DNA from: Prochilodus magdalenae
Lineage: Eukaryota > Chordata > Actinopteri > Characiformes > Prochilodontidae
Direction of reading: 5' to 3'
NCBI GenBank assembly: GCA_024036415.1
Contig: JAMWET010000685.1
Span: 151,553-215,552, forward strand
DNA length: 64,000 bases
How positions within the stretch are numbered: the stretch's first letter is position 1; each line of letters starts with the position of its first letter. Below the pieces are notes generated by a model, which did no database searches, was not told where the DNA came from, and was given only the letters and a program-made list of their open reading frames with translations. Shown here piece by piece: positions 23,581 through 38,575 of the stretch. Both the position numbers and the translations under genes were made by a program.

Positions 23581-23969
23581 AAGCTAATTGATGAGTGTAA
23601 AGGCGGATGCTTTGTTTTTCAAAACAAGTGCCATGCTCAGGCTCAAGTTTAACAGCTAAGATAGATGGGATGATCAGAAATAACACAAATAAGCATTATA
23701 CACAAGAAATGTTTGAAGAGGTTTAGAAAGGAAACTATGAGTTGTGTTCAAAAATTGTAGGAGGAGTAGTTGGAGCAGCAGTCTCTGCAGCCACTGGAGC
23801 CTCTTTAGCCACTGCAGGAAAAGTAGTATTAGTTGCAGCTGGAACAGTATGTGGAGCAGGGTTAGGAGTAGCAGCAGGGGCAGCAGTGGCAGGTACAGTA
23901 TACCATGTTTTTAACAAGACAAAAAAAGAGCAAGAAGAAAGTAAGAAAGAGGACGAAAATAATACATGA
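23581..23969 (+). pseudogene. Orphan C-terminal half of a GIMAP gene
   Basis: The plus strand reads KLIDECKGGCFVFQNK, then a stop after QAQV, a frame change, YTQEMFEEV with a stop, and finally an open Gly/Ala-rich tail (23742-23969) with GGVVGAAVSAATGAS and a charged KKEQEESKKED end. This matches, block by block, the second half of the intact exon at 51335-52158 ([25 protein letters not shown], Gly/Ala-rich tail, KKED end). The GTP-binding half is absent. The tail has stayed open although the upstream part is dead. Confidence 0.8.
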
Positions 23970-26900
23970 ATGTATATAGACCTTTCTTTACATTTGATGT
24001 TTTTGTTTTTTGTTTTGTTTGGCATGTGGAGTTCGTTTAGCCATCCTCTTGCTCTTCATTAGTGGTCAGTTTCGGAACACAGAGTTACTCATCTGGATAT
24101 TTTTGAGGGTGGTCCAGTCTCAACAGGAATTCATGGAATTTCATGGAGTGGACTAAAATGGGATGTACAATGTGTGTGTTTCTGATAAAATAGGTGTTCA
24201 GTATATGTATACATTGTCATTTGTGAATAAAAGAAATGTCCTGTTTGGCATTGTAATAACTTCTGACATCAAATTAAATAATCCAATTCAGCCTTTTTAC
24301 TTTTTTCACATTATAAGACACATGTTTACTCTCTGCTTTATTCAGTGCTGATTTTGTTTATTGTAATTGTACCTTTTTAAGGAATTTTACAAAAACACTT
24401 AGCTTGTAAGTGTGTTATCTGATTTATCTAAGTTACTAATTTAATAATTCATAGTGGGTTTGGTGTGAAATTATTGATTATAAAGGTTTTTTTATATATA
24501 TATATATTTTTTTTTCACAGGTAATGGAAACCAGGGGTCACCATGTCTACTACCCACGCATGGACACTTAGTTTACTATATAAAAACCACCAGTGAAACT
24601 ACAGTTCTTCCGTATTTTAGGTCAGAAAAAAAACAATGTTATTTCTTTGATGTTGTTGTCTGCTTGTTCAATCAACAAAATCTGTTGGAGAACATTGCAG
24701 GCAGGACATTGTCTTTTTTTATCCTCATCCTTGTTGTGATGAAGGAGACTTGAAGAGTTGAGACAGATCCATGTTGGCTACAACAAAAAACAACAACAAC
24801 AACAACAACGTTACGACGCCGCTAGTAGTCTAGGGGTAAACATTTGGGGGTCAGTAATGTGTGCGATATGTGGCGTGCAAACCAGAGAACTACACAACAC
24901 CATATACAGCTTTACTATTTTTTGGGGATAAGAAACCCCTTATTCATGCAGGCCAAAAACACAACCCGAACACACAGAGACAACATGAATTAACAAAGAC
25001 CAGCCAATACAGAAAGTGACTAGGGCTAGGTGCAAGCTACGGGAGGCAGAGGGAGAACAAACAAAATGCTGCTGACCTGGCAGGAGACTACTAACATGTG
25101 TACAACACCAACAAAACCAAGGGCATCCGCCTCAGTTCCCTAACACACACCTAGTAATCAACAACACAGCAGCAAAACAAACAAATCATCCTCATCCTCC
25201 CCCTAAACTCAATCCCCATGTTTTTTTCAAAACACAAGCTCCGCCTCTCACATGGGAAGAAAAAGGTTCCAGATTGGCAGATCTTGGAAGTAACTTGGGG
25301 GACTTCCAATAATGATTGATGTGGCAGCGAACCTGTAGATGGGGACAGACAAGTGAGAGAAAGAGTGACAACACAGGGCAAAACAGCATGACTATACTTT
25401 GTATAGAAATGACTATACTTTGTATAAAATACACAACAAGGTTCACAGTTAGAAAACATTTTTCCAACAATAAAATTCAAATATTAATGTAATGAGTCGA
25501 TAGCAGTAAGACTCTACTAATACTTGGCAAAGACAAGTACAAATTGAAGAGACAACAATCAAAACTCCAGCAAGGAGTTTCTCAGAAAAAGTCTATAGCT
25601 TTTTCTAAAATCCACACATTTAATGTTAATTAAAATAATTAAAATTAATTATTTCTTACACTTACTTTTATTCTATGCTGAGATAGTATAGGTGGCTATG
25701 TAGCAAAACCTTTTATCTTCCATTTGATAAAAAAAAAATCATGGCAGGAAAAGTATTATAAAGTTCATATACTGAAAGTGTGCTATTTCCATATGCTCAC
25801 TATGTATTTAGTATGCTAAAAATAATCATTAATGCTATTAAAATATACTTCAATAGAACTAATTGTACTTAACAATTTTGAGACGCCACCAAGATTCACT
25901 TATATATTATATTTGTTATATATACTGTAAATCATTTTTTTGAGCTGTCAGAGTTTCACTGGAACTTAAAGAAGGAAACCTATCACTCCCATTCATATAT
26001 TCTTACACTGGTTACCAGTGTGTTTACTGAGAAGCTACTGTTACTGATATATAATCATGGATTGAAGTAGGACCAGTGTATTTACCTGATACACTGTAGT
26101 AATATGAGCTAGGCAGAACTCTCTGATCATTAGAGAGTAGTCAGTCAGTTAGTTCTGACTACAGTAAAGACTAAACATGGAGAAGCAGCATTTTATTGTC
26201 ATGCTGCTCGTAATGAAATCACTAGACAGAGAACCCTGAATCTGGACACTTTTAAACCCAGACTAACTATTTGAGCAGCATAGCACTTATTTTAGAATAT
26301 GTAGTAATAATATTATTTTGTAGTATAATAGGTGCTCTATTTACTTGGCTCATCTGTAAATGTAAACAACGTAAGGTGCAGGGTTAATCTAGGCTCCTGG
26401 GAATGTCTGTAACAGCACCATCCCAGTACTACCATGCCTTTTTGGTAGTAACAGGAAAATGAATGTGTACATTATATATTGTTAGAGACTCATAGCTATG
26501 AGCACATGATAACATGAGCACCAATAACAGCTATGTTTGGATATGGCATGGACTGGACAAGGTTCTGCATATAGGCCACATCAATGTTCAGACACTACTG
26601 CATCAAATAATTTCGCTGTTGGGCCAGATTTGGTGGATGCCTTCCCTGACACAATTCCTGTAGACTGGGATTTTAGCCACTGCTGGTAGACCTGCATTAC
26701 TGTGTGCTTCCATACACCTGCTGATTCAGCTACTTCCACTATACATGTATATATTTACACTATTGTCCTTGGCATGCCCAAATGCAGTCACTCCTTTTAG
26801 CCAATCATTAACATCTACTCTGGAGCCATTTTCCACACATGGAATGAGACATTCCCTGCACTATACCACGTCCTCTCGATCTATAAATCCTGTCACTCAC

Positions 26901-27764
26901 ACCTTGCCGGTATTTTTAGCCCTACCATCTTCATCCAGCTCCATTTGCAAGAGCCTGACATTACTACCACTTTAAACATGCAAGATGACAAGTTTTTTGT
27001 GTGGTGAGCTTATACTTCACATTGTATAAAAAGGCATATTTAAGATGATTAAGTAAAGAATGTCTTTTAATGGTTTGAAATATTACCCCTAACACCTCCT
27101 GTCAAAAAGGAGAGGTAATCAGCATTAAGGATTGGTTGTGACGAAGACCTCATTGACTTAAGTCACAGTATCTCACATTTTTCTCAAAGTGTGGCTCTCC
27201 TGGTATCTAATCACCAACTTCTGATGGTTACACTTTGAACTCACCAGAACCTCTCATGAGAAGACGAGGCACTGCATGCAAATTTCTGGATGCCCATGGA
27301 AAATTGGGCAAAGAATGATGCTTGTGCCAAAGCCTCTCAGATCCAAACCCAAGGAGCATCATAGCACAAAAATGTGACGCTTTCCTCTGCATTCATACCT
27401 CAGCTGTCAGCTTGGTGAAAAGTCTGAAGATCCTGTAACACTGACTATAATTAAAATTCTAAACTAAACTATTTTTTTCCTTGTGTCTATCTTTTATGGG
27501 GTGGTAATTCATTGTTCTCCTGTTTTTCTTTCAGTCAATTTAACAATATATTTAGATTTGATTTTATCTAAACACAAGTGTGAATATTAGATTTCTAACT
27601 TCAATTTTTTTGTATGGAATTTGCTTGTTGAATGCATACTCTGCAATATGCATTTTAGCAACTGCTTTATTATTAAGCTTTATTAAACTTTTCAAAAACT
27701 AAATTTCGTGGATCAACATTTCCTTCAGATATTGAGAAAAACTCAAAAATTGCAAAATTGTTAA
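23970..27764. other. No gene seen over 3.8 kb
   Basis: AT-rich DNA. A TA run lies near 24495-24510 and a CAA run at 24785-24808. The interval 24880-25150 has LTR-like composition on the minus strand (CAATAAGG-type text and a GC-richer body) but no defined ends. The plus frame at 26745-26975 and the minus frames at 25480-25151 have no domain. Confidence 0.45.
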
Positions 27765-29375
27765 TTGAGTTTGTAGTTCTTAGTGATCTAAGAAACTACA
27801 GTTCAGAGTGTTCAATCTTTGGTCCAGCATGGGAATATCTGTAGTCATGACTCTTGAATCTCTTTGCTACTGTGGTCCAAATATTTCATGGATTTTTTTG
27901 TTTGGTACATTCCCAATCAAAAGATCTTTGCTCCTAACCATCTGAAATGTTTAATAGGACTTTAGAATTGGGGGATTTTTTGGTAAATTCCAAATCAAAT
28001 AATCCTTGTTCCTAATTATCAGGGAACTTTCGATTTTCACAGAGCTTCATCTGAATATTAAACAAAGCCAGTCTACAGAAAAAGAACATATGAGAACATG
28101 CAGTATAGTCAATCAAGTTTGTGGTTCCTAGTAGTCTCAGAATTTTCAGTGCACAGTATGATGATGATGATGATGATGATGATATCATCGAGTGGACAGC
28201 TCCACTCCTGAATCCTGCAGGTAATTGTTACTGAGGTCCAATTTCACAGTGTGATATCAGTCCAGCAAAGAAAGGCTCCACTCCTGAGTCCTGCAGGTCA
28301 TTGTTCCGGAAGTTATAATGACTCTTTAAAGGAAGATGTATGTAGTTTTAAAACTAATCCCAGTTTTTCACAAGTGTTTTTCCTAGTATTCCCCAATATC
28401 AATCTGCAGACAGAAAACCAACAGGTGCAGAATTGTTAGTTAAGTTTGTAGTTCTTGTTGACCTGAGAAACTCCAGTTTAGAGTGTGAAATTTTCAGTCC
28501 AGTGCAGAATATCTGCACTCCTGAGTCCTGAATCTCATTGCTACTGTAGTCCAAATATTTCAGGGATTTTTCTTGTTTGGTACATTTTTAAATCAAAGAT
28601 CGTTGTTTCCTAAAAAATCTCAAATTTACAGTATGATATCATGAGACGATGGGCTCCACTCCTGAATCCTGCAGGTCTTTGTTACTGAGCTTCAGTTCTT
28701 TACTGGAAGATGTATGTAGTTAAAAACTGATTCCAGTTTTTCACATGTTTTTCCTTAGATTCCACCATTTCAGTCTGCAGACAGACAAACCAATAGATGC
28801 AGCATTGTCACTAGTGTTTCTATTTCTTGCTGACCTGAGAATCTCTAGTTTAGAGTGTAAACGTTTCAGTCAAGCACAGAGTAGCTGCAATCCTATTTTT
28901 TTTCCATCTTAACCATCTAAAAGGTTTAATGTTCTTATTACACTAAGCCAGCAGAAAAAGAACACAAGAGATTGTGCAATATTCTCAGTTGAATTTGTAG
29001 TTCTTGCTGACCTGAAAATTTCCACTACAAGGTGTGATCTTATCAGTCAAGTGAAGACAGGCTCCACTCCTGAACCCTGCAGGTCATTGTTACCGAGGTC
29101 CAATCAGCAAAATTTTGATTTCCACAAATCTTTTTTCTAATATTATATAAGGCCAGAAAAAGAACATGAAAAGATCATGCAGCATAAACAACTATAATTA
29201 AATAGTTTGTAGTTCTTGCTGACCTGAGAATTTTCAGTTAACAGTATTATCTCAGACAAGGAATGATGGGCTCCACTCCTGAATCCTGCAGGTCATTGTT
29301 ACTGAGCTTCAGGTCTTTAAGGAAAGTTGTATGAAGTTTTTCCTAAGACTCCACAATGTCAGTCTGCAGACAGAC
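27765..29375. repeat. Degenerate long-period tandem repeat
   Basis: The phrases GTTTGTAGTTCTT, CTGACCTGAGAA and AGAGTGT recur near 27769, 28129, 28444, 28990 and 29210. Between them, CTCCACTCCTGAATCCTGCA, AGTCTGCAGACAGACAAACC and TTCTTGTTTGGTACATT recur. Units of several hundred bases have diverged and partly recombined. A (GAT)n tract lies at 28159-28182. No coding potential is seen. Confidence 0.7.
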
Positions 29376-29619
29376 AAACCAACAGATTAAGCCAACTGCT
29401 TGACAATTCTTTGATCCTATTATTTAACATAAATTCATGTTATATAAATATACTGCTCTTTTATTTCAAAAAGTTCAATGCGTTTAATTCAAACAAGCAT
29501 AACAAGCCATTCAGAAACGCTAAAATAGAGATAGGTCACTTCTAGCATTACTTTTTCTACAGGCTAACAAAAACCCAATCTAACCAAACCCAAGCTTAGC
29601 TCAAACAACAACAACAACA
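29376..29619. other. No gene seen
   Basis: AT-rich spacer with an AAC run at 29605-29624, abutting the duplicated segment. Confidence 0.4.
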
Positions 29620-30329
29620 ACAACCCCTACTCACACAAGTGGTGCTCCACCCACCTTTCACAATTCGAGTCTTTAGCAAAATACATTCATCAAGCAAATA
29701 AATGATGCACTATTAGAGTGAAAGGAGATTGGAGAAACTGTACAACTGAAAGTAGGCTCTAGTGCCATGTTGGAGGCTTCTATTAGAGTAGACAGTGAGT
29801 TTTTAAACACTGCAGGAGCACAGCTGTGTCTGATCTGCTCTTATAAGGCTTGCGTGTTCCCTAAAAAGGATTGTGGTTCTGTGTCTTCCTTGAGGTCAGC
29901 AAAGAATGTTCAGTAGCTTCTCATCATCTAGGGTTCACAACATGGGCACTATACAAGTCAGGTAAAGAATGTGTTTTACTATTAAGGTACTCTGGCTCTC
30001 TCTAGTGGTGAAGTCACAGATCAGGCTCTGTGTTATTAGAGTGGCAGCTTTGGTTAGAAGCATCTTCATATAAATGGATCAGAAAAAGATCTTGGTCATA
30101 GGTTGTGTTGTAGTTACATGATTTACTATTAGCTCAATCAATAACACATTTGAAATTAAAGTAGTTAGGGATACATCAGTATTATTTCTTCCTAAATATG
30201 AGTGCATGCTGTTTAATATTTGCCCCCACGTATAATTACTTAGACTAGTTGCTAATGTCAGTGAGTGCAATGTACCCCAACAGTTATATCAGTTAGCACA
30301 TCGGCTGTCCACTGCCCTGCCTGGAGGAC

Positions 30330-30480
30330 CTGTTCAGCTCTCGTTGCCTCAACAGGGCAGCCAGCATCTTGAAAAGACCTATTTCACCCAGGACATCACC
30401 TGTTCGACCTGCTGCCCTCTGGTAAACTCTTTAGGTCCATCACATCTCAGACAAACAGACTACAGGAACTGAACACTTCC
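30330..30480 (+). mobile_element. Rex1/CR1-type LINE C-terminal fragment (in copy A)
   Basis: In one plus-strand frame it reads FHPGHHLFDLLPSG and RSITSQTNRL, the C-terminal signature also found at 6630 in the LINE relic. The equivalent in copy B (about 53600-53760) has a longer, better-preserved end and a full 3' tail to about 54232, so copy A has since lost part of it. Confidence 0.7.
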
Positions 30481-31169
30481 AATCATACACACTGAAAACA
30501 CTGTGCTCAGTAGAAGTGAACACTACCTCAACAATTCAGTGGCACTGACTCCAATAGAGCACTGTATACTGTTCCAGTGTTCCATTCCATCCCTGTCATA
30601 GTTATCACTGCGCTATTTATTCTGGAGTGTGCAATATATATTCTTCTATGCAAAAAATAATAATAATTAAAAAAAAATAAAAAATAAAAAAAATCTTGAT
30701 GTGCAATATTTATATAACGCGATTTATATAACGCGATTTATATAACGCGATTAGCGCGTTCACGTTAGCCTGTAGTTCAGCCAACTTGGCTCTGGGGTTC
30801 GTGACTCGTAGGCCTCTGGTGGTTTACTCATGTGGGTCGAGTTTACCTCTGGCCTTACAGACACCATTTTGCAGTGTAACTTTGAGGTTGATGAATCAGT
30901 CTTCCCGGAAGTGATCAAACACTGCAGCACTATGGGACTGAGAGGATTAGCACCCCCCTGTGTTGCTGCTAGCTAGCTTCTCCGGTGTTCCCTTCTGTTT
31001 AAGTGGTTTCAGGTTTAGCTCGAAGATTCGCCATTACTAACGGTAAGGACTTATCTCTAGGACGTAAGCGCAATGTGGACTCACAAATGAGCCTCGCAGG
31101 TTCGTTTATCCGCTCCACTGAGTTTACAGTTTGCATAATTTGTTAGCCCCCTTTCATCACGTGACCAGG

Positions 31170-31450
31170 ACTATACGTAGCAGGTATGATGTGGGTGGTG
31201 GATCATTCTCAGCACAGCAGTGACACTAATGTGGTGGTGGGGTGTTAGTGTTGTACTGGTGTGAGTGGATCAGACACAGCAGTGCTGCTGCAGTGTTTAA
31301 ACACCTCAGTGTTAGTGCTGGGCTAAGACTCATCCACCAGTATAGTCCAGTGTGGCACACTGCTGTATCTGATCTACATGTACCAGTCTAATGCACCCTA
31401 ACACAGTACCACATCAATGTCCTGTTTGTCCAGAAATGCACCATTATAGT
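31170..31450. repeat. Interspersed repeat inside the duplication
   Basis: A block with GTGGTGGATCATTCTCAGCA, GAGTGGATCAGACACAGCAG and TTTAAACACCTCAG is a common fish interspersed repeat. It is present in both duplication copies (second at about 54580-54850). Confidence 0.55.
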
Positions 31451-32999
31451 CAGACTCAGCTGTGTGAATTCTGGTGGTACTGGATATTCCAAAATGTTTC
31501 TAAAAAGGAACAGTAATAAATAAGTTTGACAAATTTTTCAACATGATGCAGTCATATGAAAATGTTAATTATTTGAGAAGTGCCTGCAGATAATCTAATT
31601 AGGAAAGTGTTCCCAGACTTGATGTAGGTGAAAGGTTAGGTCAGTAAGTTTGTTAGTAGTAGTGGTGAGTGTTTATCAAGTGGACAGCTAGAAAAATAAA
31701 AGGACAACCACCATTATCAAAGCAGATGAAAATGCAGTGGGAGGAGGTGAGAGGGTACGTCCACAACGCATCTGGCATGAAGGTTAAAGAACAACTTTCA
31801 GCTTTTCAACGCAGTACTGCAGATGGGCAGGAAGGAGCATCATGGTGCTGTGGTTTATAACCTCATTAAGAGGCAAAGCTTTTTGAAAGGCTCAGAAAAT
31901 GGCGTCTAAAGGCAGTTGAGTAAGTAATGCTCTCTTTGACTGTGGCAGGTCTTCATGTATGCTGAGAGCTAATGTCCATGTGGCTCCTATTTATTTTTTT
32001 ATTATTATGTATTTGTTTATTCATTCGTTTTATTTAATTTAATTTTTTATTTTCAGGCTTCCAGGGCACATCCAACATTGATATTATGCTGAACAGCAAG
32101 ACTATCATCTCTGTGATGGAGGTACTTTTTGTTTGTAGGAAGCCACAGCAGCAGCTGCCAAAGAAAAGCCTCACAGACGTGACTGCAGTGCCATCAGGCA
32201 GACGAGTATGTGCGTGTCCTTCAGGGACTTCAGCCTGTGCTTTGAATGAAGGGGAGAATGGGAGAAACTAATGGGCATTTACTTTGTTTCAGTGGAGGTC
32301 AAGATCCTCGCCATGAATCCAAGGGACTGACCAAGAGAGGAGGGAACTGTGGGAGAAGCATTGTTCTGCTGCTGATGCTCCTGCAAGCTACTCCAGTAGA
32401 AACCTCTATCAGGTAAGAACCCTTTTTTCTCTCAGAACTTTGGCTTTTCTTTTGGCTTTTTCTTTTGGCTTTTTTCTTTTGGCTTTTTTCTTTTGGCTTT
32501 TCTACCTTACCGTTCACCCCTCAGAAAGGTGCAACGGTGAGCAGTTACTGGGGCTAGGTATTTATGCCTACCATACAGGTGCGCATGGTCAGTGTTGATT
32601 ACTGCTGGGGATTCTGGGGCTTGAAATTTTTTGACCAGGATCCACCAGCTCCTCTACCGCACCTTCCAGACCTCCTGCTGGTGGCTAGCGGCATGGACTT
32701 CCCCCCTATACAGAGGTAGGTGATATGGAAATGTTGACTGCTGTACAAGTTGTATAAAGTATCTTAAGCTTGTTTGGCTTGTTCAGTGGTAGTCTAGGTT
32801 AATTCCTAATCCACTGCATTTTGAGTTCAACTTAAAAGTTCAGTTGCATTCTGCTGATGTTCTTTTACTGATTTTGAACTTGCCACTTTTGTTTGACTTT
32901 TTTCATCCCAAAGTTAATAAAAATCTTGAAGTCTGTTTGGTTTGTAGACCAAGTTTATTGGTGTACTAGGAAGAAGTTTTGCTAACAATTTGAAGGTTT

Positions 33000-33450
33000 C
33001 CTTTGAGGCTTCTTAAGTAAGTCAAGTTAAATAAATTACTGTAAATCATTATTGGCCTCCCAGTCAGCATTGAAGGGGAAATTTGTTTCCCATCAGCCTC
33101 TGAGGCTAGTGAAATTAACATACAACATGACACTATGATATTATCACTGGCGTTCTAATCAGCCTCAAAGGCGTCTTAAATAAATGATGCTAAAGGAATT
33201 ACAGAAAATTATTATTGGCAATCAGCCTGAAAAGTGAAACTTGTCATAATGTGTTTATTAGCCCCTGAGGCTAATATGAATGTACTTCAAAGCAGCCTCG
33301 ACTATAACAAATCTCTATGTGAAGTGGACAATGGCCTTATAATCAGCCTCAGCATCTTGAGTAAGTGACATTAAATAGGTTACGATAATTTATCACTAGC
33401 CTTCCAATCAGCCTGGAAGGCAAAATTGTTTCCTATCAGCCAAAGAAAGG
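33000..33450. repeat. Degenerate tandem repeat, unit about 180 bases
   Basis: Phrases of the type CAATCAGCCT, TTCCCATCAGCC, TAAATAAATTACTGTAAATC and CATTATTGGCCT recur three times at roughly 170-190 base spacing, with about 20-30% divergence by eye. It adjoins the end of duplication copy A but is absent next to copy B. Confidence 0.65.
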
Positions 33451-33980
33451 ACTCTATTTGCTAAACTTGCCATAATGCTAAACTTTAAATCAGCTTGTTT
33501 TTATGTCACCTGCTTCTTAATCAGACTAAACAGTGCACATTCACCTTTTTCAGTGGGGTGTGAGTGTTGTGTTGAGGTTAATCTAGACAGCAACCCTTCA
33601 GTAAGACAAATGACAAATGCCTTAATTTCCAAAGTTGGTGGGCAAAATGACGCAGCTGACTGTATGAACAGTGTCAGTGTTGGTTTTGACCTCAGTGCTG
33701 GTTTTGGTAGCTGTCCCCTAAAAAAAAAAAAAAAAAAAGTTTAACAGCTGTACACCAACCAGGGTAGGTCTCAATGCTCAGCAGCAGCAGTAAGTAATAT
33801 TCATACACATTACTGTGTATTGCAGTATCTATCTACTAATATGCATCTATCTATCTATCTATTTATCTATCTATCTGACACTCTGTTTGTGCTGATCAGC
33901 ATTCTGTGCAGTTTAGATAATTATATGTAATTATATATCTATATCTATATATATTTATTTTTTATTTATTTTTATATATA

Positions 33981-34030
<50 letters not shown>

Positions 34031-35050
34031 AATGTACGCATCTTGATAAAGTGGTTGGTCATATGCCCACTTGTCTCCATCACCCTGGTGGGCCTGCATG
34101 TATGTGACAGCTTACTTGGGGACCTAACGAGGAAAATTAAAGCATTGTAATAAACATAAACATTATAAATAAAGCATTGATAGAAAGTAAAAGCTGATTT
34201 CGGGACATTTTTGGCAATTTGGAAATCCCAGCCAGATATAATTATTAGGAACCAAAATGAGGACATGTCTGAAACAAGGAGGTATGTATGGTAACTTTAG
34301 GACAGAGAAAAATAAATGAACAAGAGAGTGTGTGGGGAAAAAAAAAAACACAAGCAGACCAACAGATGGCAGCACCAAATACAGGCATGTAATACAATAA
34401 TGATACAGAAAATGTTAATATAACCCTTTGTATAGACATTTCATTTAAGGGCTTAGTGCCACCCACTGTCTTTATGCCAGGTTAGGTATAGTTAGGCCGT
34501 TTGAGTGTGTATTACGTTCTTTTCATTTTGTGGCATCATCCATAGTACATGTTTGGATTGTAAATTTTAGTGTGTATCAGTCTAGTAGTAGCTAAAACTC
34601 ACCAGTCAGTAAACAACAGTAGCAGTTGACTAAATGTTGTAGGAGGCCTTTTGTCCTTTGTCTAAAGGATGTTTTAGCATGTCCAACTACATAAAGTATT
34701 TTTCATTCTTTTTCCTCTCAACATCATAAATTGAACTCATAAAAATTAAGTGTTAATAGTTAAGTGTAAATAAAGTACGTAATTTGGTTCTCTTAACATT
34801 TTAAGTTCAACTTCTAATAGTGAGTTAACAGAACAATACCATGTACTGCACTGCTGCTTCTCTAGTCATACAATTTAACCACATTTTTGTACAACGCAAT
34901 ATACACAGATCACTAGCATCCAGTTAGAAGAAATGAAGTTCCCTACTCTAAATGACCCTAAAAGGCTACCCTGTAAATGTTTACTAGTTTGCATGATGAA
35001 CTTTTGAGAAGAATCTCTGATCTGTTCGCATTAAGATCTTACATACCTTG
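33451..35050. other. No gene seen; microsatellites
   Basis: Contains an A17 run (33722), a TCTA tract (33840-33873), a TA/T-rich tract (33935-34032) and an A-rich patch (34337). Frames here are low-complexity. Confidence 0.55.
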
Positions 35051-35052
35051 TA

Positions 35053-36719
<1,667 letters not shown>

Positions 36720-36721
36720 TA

Positions 36722-38236
36722 ATTTATTCATAACCGTTGGTATGTCATATTGGTGGTCATATTGGTACCTTTAGTACTAATATTACCATTGTTAACATAG
36801 AAGGATGTGGAATGTATTATAACAACTGCCCAGTTTGTATTTAACAGTGGTGCAATTTCAGCCTCATGAAACACTAGCCAAACACGAGTCAGAATGTACT
36901 GAAAGATTAGGGAAAAATATCTTTAAAATGTGTTAGTTTCTGAATATTTAAGTAACTGTTATTGGTCACTAAGGCCAGTACAAGTACATTTACTGGCTTC
37001 AGACTTGAAAGCTGGAAGCAGTGTGCCAGTTGGTTGTGGGCTGTAGGTACAGAAGTTCTGGGCTCTTGGATTAAATTTCCCTACTTATAACAGGCTAAAA
37101 TTAAATCTGCAGCTCCTGTGCTTTAAAAACTGCAGGCCTTTAAACTGACATTCTGATTATATTTAGGTAAAGTTTATTGTGTATTTAAAATTAATAGTGT
37201 ATTTCTTTGTCTGTCAGTAGACTGTTTGCGTTGTGAGTGTTGACGTGACTATGCCGGTCCTGAAAGAACACGTTACCTGACGTGCCTGCATCTGAATAAG
37301 CTTTCAATGGGTTTAATGTTCCATTGTGGTTTAAGATGAACTAAGCACAAGTTACTATCAGTTGTGCACCACATACTAGTAGGTCAGAACCAAATACCAC
37401 CAGTGAAGCACCAGTTACTATTAGGGGAGAACCAGTCAGGGGAGAACCAGGCAGAACCATCATCAGTGCAGCACCAACAGTGTTTAGTAAAAGTGTTTTT
37501 TGTTTGTTTGTTTTGTTTTTATGTCAGCATCCTCTCAGACTGTGAGAACGATGAGGGAGGGAGGAGGAGCTGAAAATATAAACATGTAGTATAACCATAA
37601 TTTCTTCTGAGAGAAAGAAAAGCCTTTCTCACACTGTGAAGGCAAGAGCAGGCCACTGTCTCTACTTCATCTCGGAGTGAAACACAAAAAAGAGAGAGGG
37701 ATCATCTTTCCTCTGTGGGCTGGCCAGTAACTGATTGTATGGATGTGAACGTGGTCCAGTGAGGATCCTTTTTAGGAATTACCTTATTTCAGCTCCACCC
37801 TCTGTGCCAGTACAACCCTGTAAACATTGTTGGATGAGATGAAGTGTACAGCGCTTGCCCAACATCAGAGGGAATCTGCACCATTGTTTAAGGTTGGTAG
37901 GGCTGATTATTGTTCTTGTTCTTGTTCTTGTTCTATTAATGATTAACTATTTGAAATTCAATTAACTCAAAAATGTTAGGGCATACTTAAAGTTTAACGT
38001 GACTACCTGCTCAGTGGTAATCCTCAGGGGTCCAAACACAAATGGACTAAAGTCTGCAGCTGAAGTGCTAGTTCATAAAATGACCAGTGAGTTTAGATAC
38101 CAGGGGTGCCTAATTAAGTGGCTAGTTTTAATAGATATCCTCAAATTCATTTTCCCAAAAAAACATTTGATCTGCAACTGTAGGTAGAATTAGTATTGGC
38201 AAAACGAGCTTTTCTTTAAGAACAGTTCAAACTGAA
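36722..38236. other. No gene seen; short tandem repeat
   Basis: AT-rich DNA. CTTGTT repeats at 37912-37935. Around 37410-37470 several GAACCA phrases recur. The plus frame at 37364-37573 has no domain. Confidence 0.45.
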
Positions 38237-38575
38237 ATGGGCTACATTCATCAGAGTATGGAGCACGAGCCTGCGAAATTCATTTCTGACATGTACACAT
38301 GTAACCTCTGTTCTATCATTTGGAATATCATGGACCAGTTGGCTTGCCGAGATTCTCTGACTGCACAAAATCCACATTTAGAAGGATTCGTGATAGAACG
38401 CGTTAAAGCACTGGTGGATATGTTACAGCTACTCAGACATACAGACCCTCAAGCGTTTCCTGGACAAAATCTATCATACTGAGGCAGAGAAGAATCAGAG
38501 GCTAAATCTGCTCCAGATGATGAATCAGTGGTTCGGTGATGGGAATGTACAGGAATGTGCACAGCTGGATTAGAG
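38237..38575 (+). pseudogene. Possible decayed coding exon, unrecognised helical protein
   Basis: The frame from ATG 38237 gives about 60 plausible residues (CNLCSIIWNIMDQLACRDSL, then HLEGFVIERVKALVDML). The plus-one frame then takes over at about 38430 with IQTLKRFLDKIYHTEAEKNQ and ends at a TAG near 38573. Both parts are amphipathic and helical, and together they read like one protein split by a single indel. A GTGAGT donor-like site (38587) and a TTTTGCAG acceptor-like site (38692) follow. I do not recognise the family. Confidence 0.28.

Larger units (their letters stand above)
29620..32990 (+). repeat. Copy A of a 3.4-kb dispersed direct duplication
   Basis: Starting at the block GCTCCACCCACCTTTCACAA near 29645, this segment matches the one at 52800-56290 in the same orientation through many blocks. 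Examples are TGTACAACTGAAAGTAGGCT, TAGCTCGAAGATTCGCCATT, GTGGTGGATCATTCTCAGCA and GGGGCTAGGTATTTATG. It contains a LINE C-terminal fragment (30330-30480), a triple GCGATTTATATAAC repeat (about 30718-30753) and a repeat of TTTTGGCTTTT (32440-32505). The centre, about 32160-32430, differs from copy B. Homologous ends fade near 32990. No intact gene is seen inside. Confidence 0.85.

Noticed and set aside
23735..24025. 96-codon minus frame rich in Ala/Pro/Thr
   Set aside because: Antisense of the Gly/Ala-rich GIMAP tail; the plus strand has the homology.
31669..32271. Two short plus frames inside duplication copy A
   Set aside because: The matching region of copy B does not keep the frames, so they are unlikely to be coding.
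33955..34266. Minus frame ending in Lys/Tyr/Ile repeats
   Set aside because: Runs through a TA and poly-T microsatellite.
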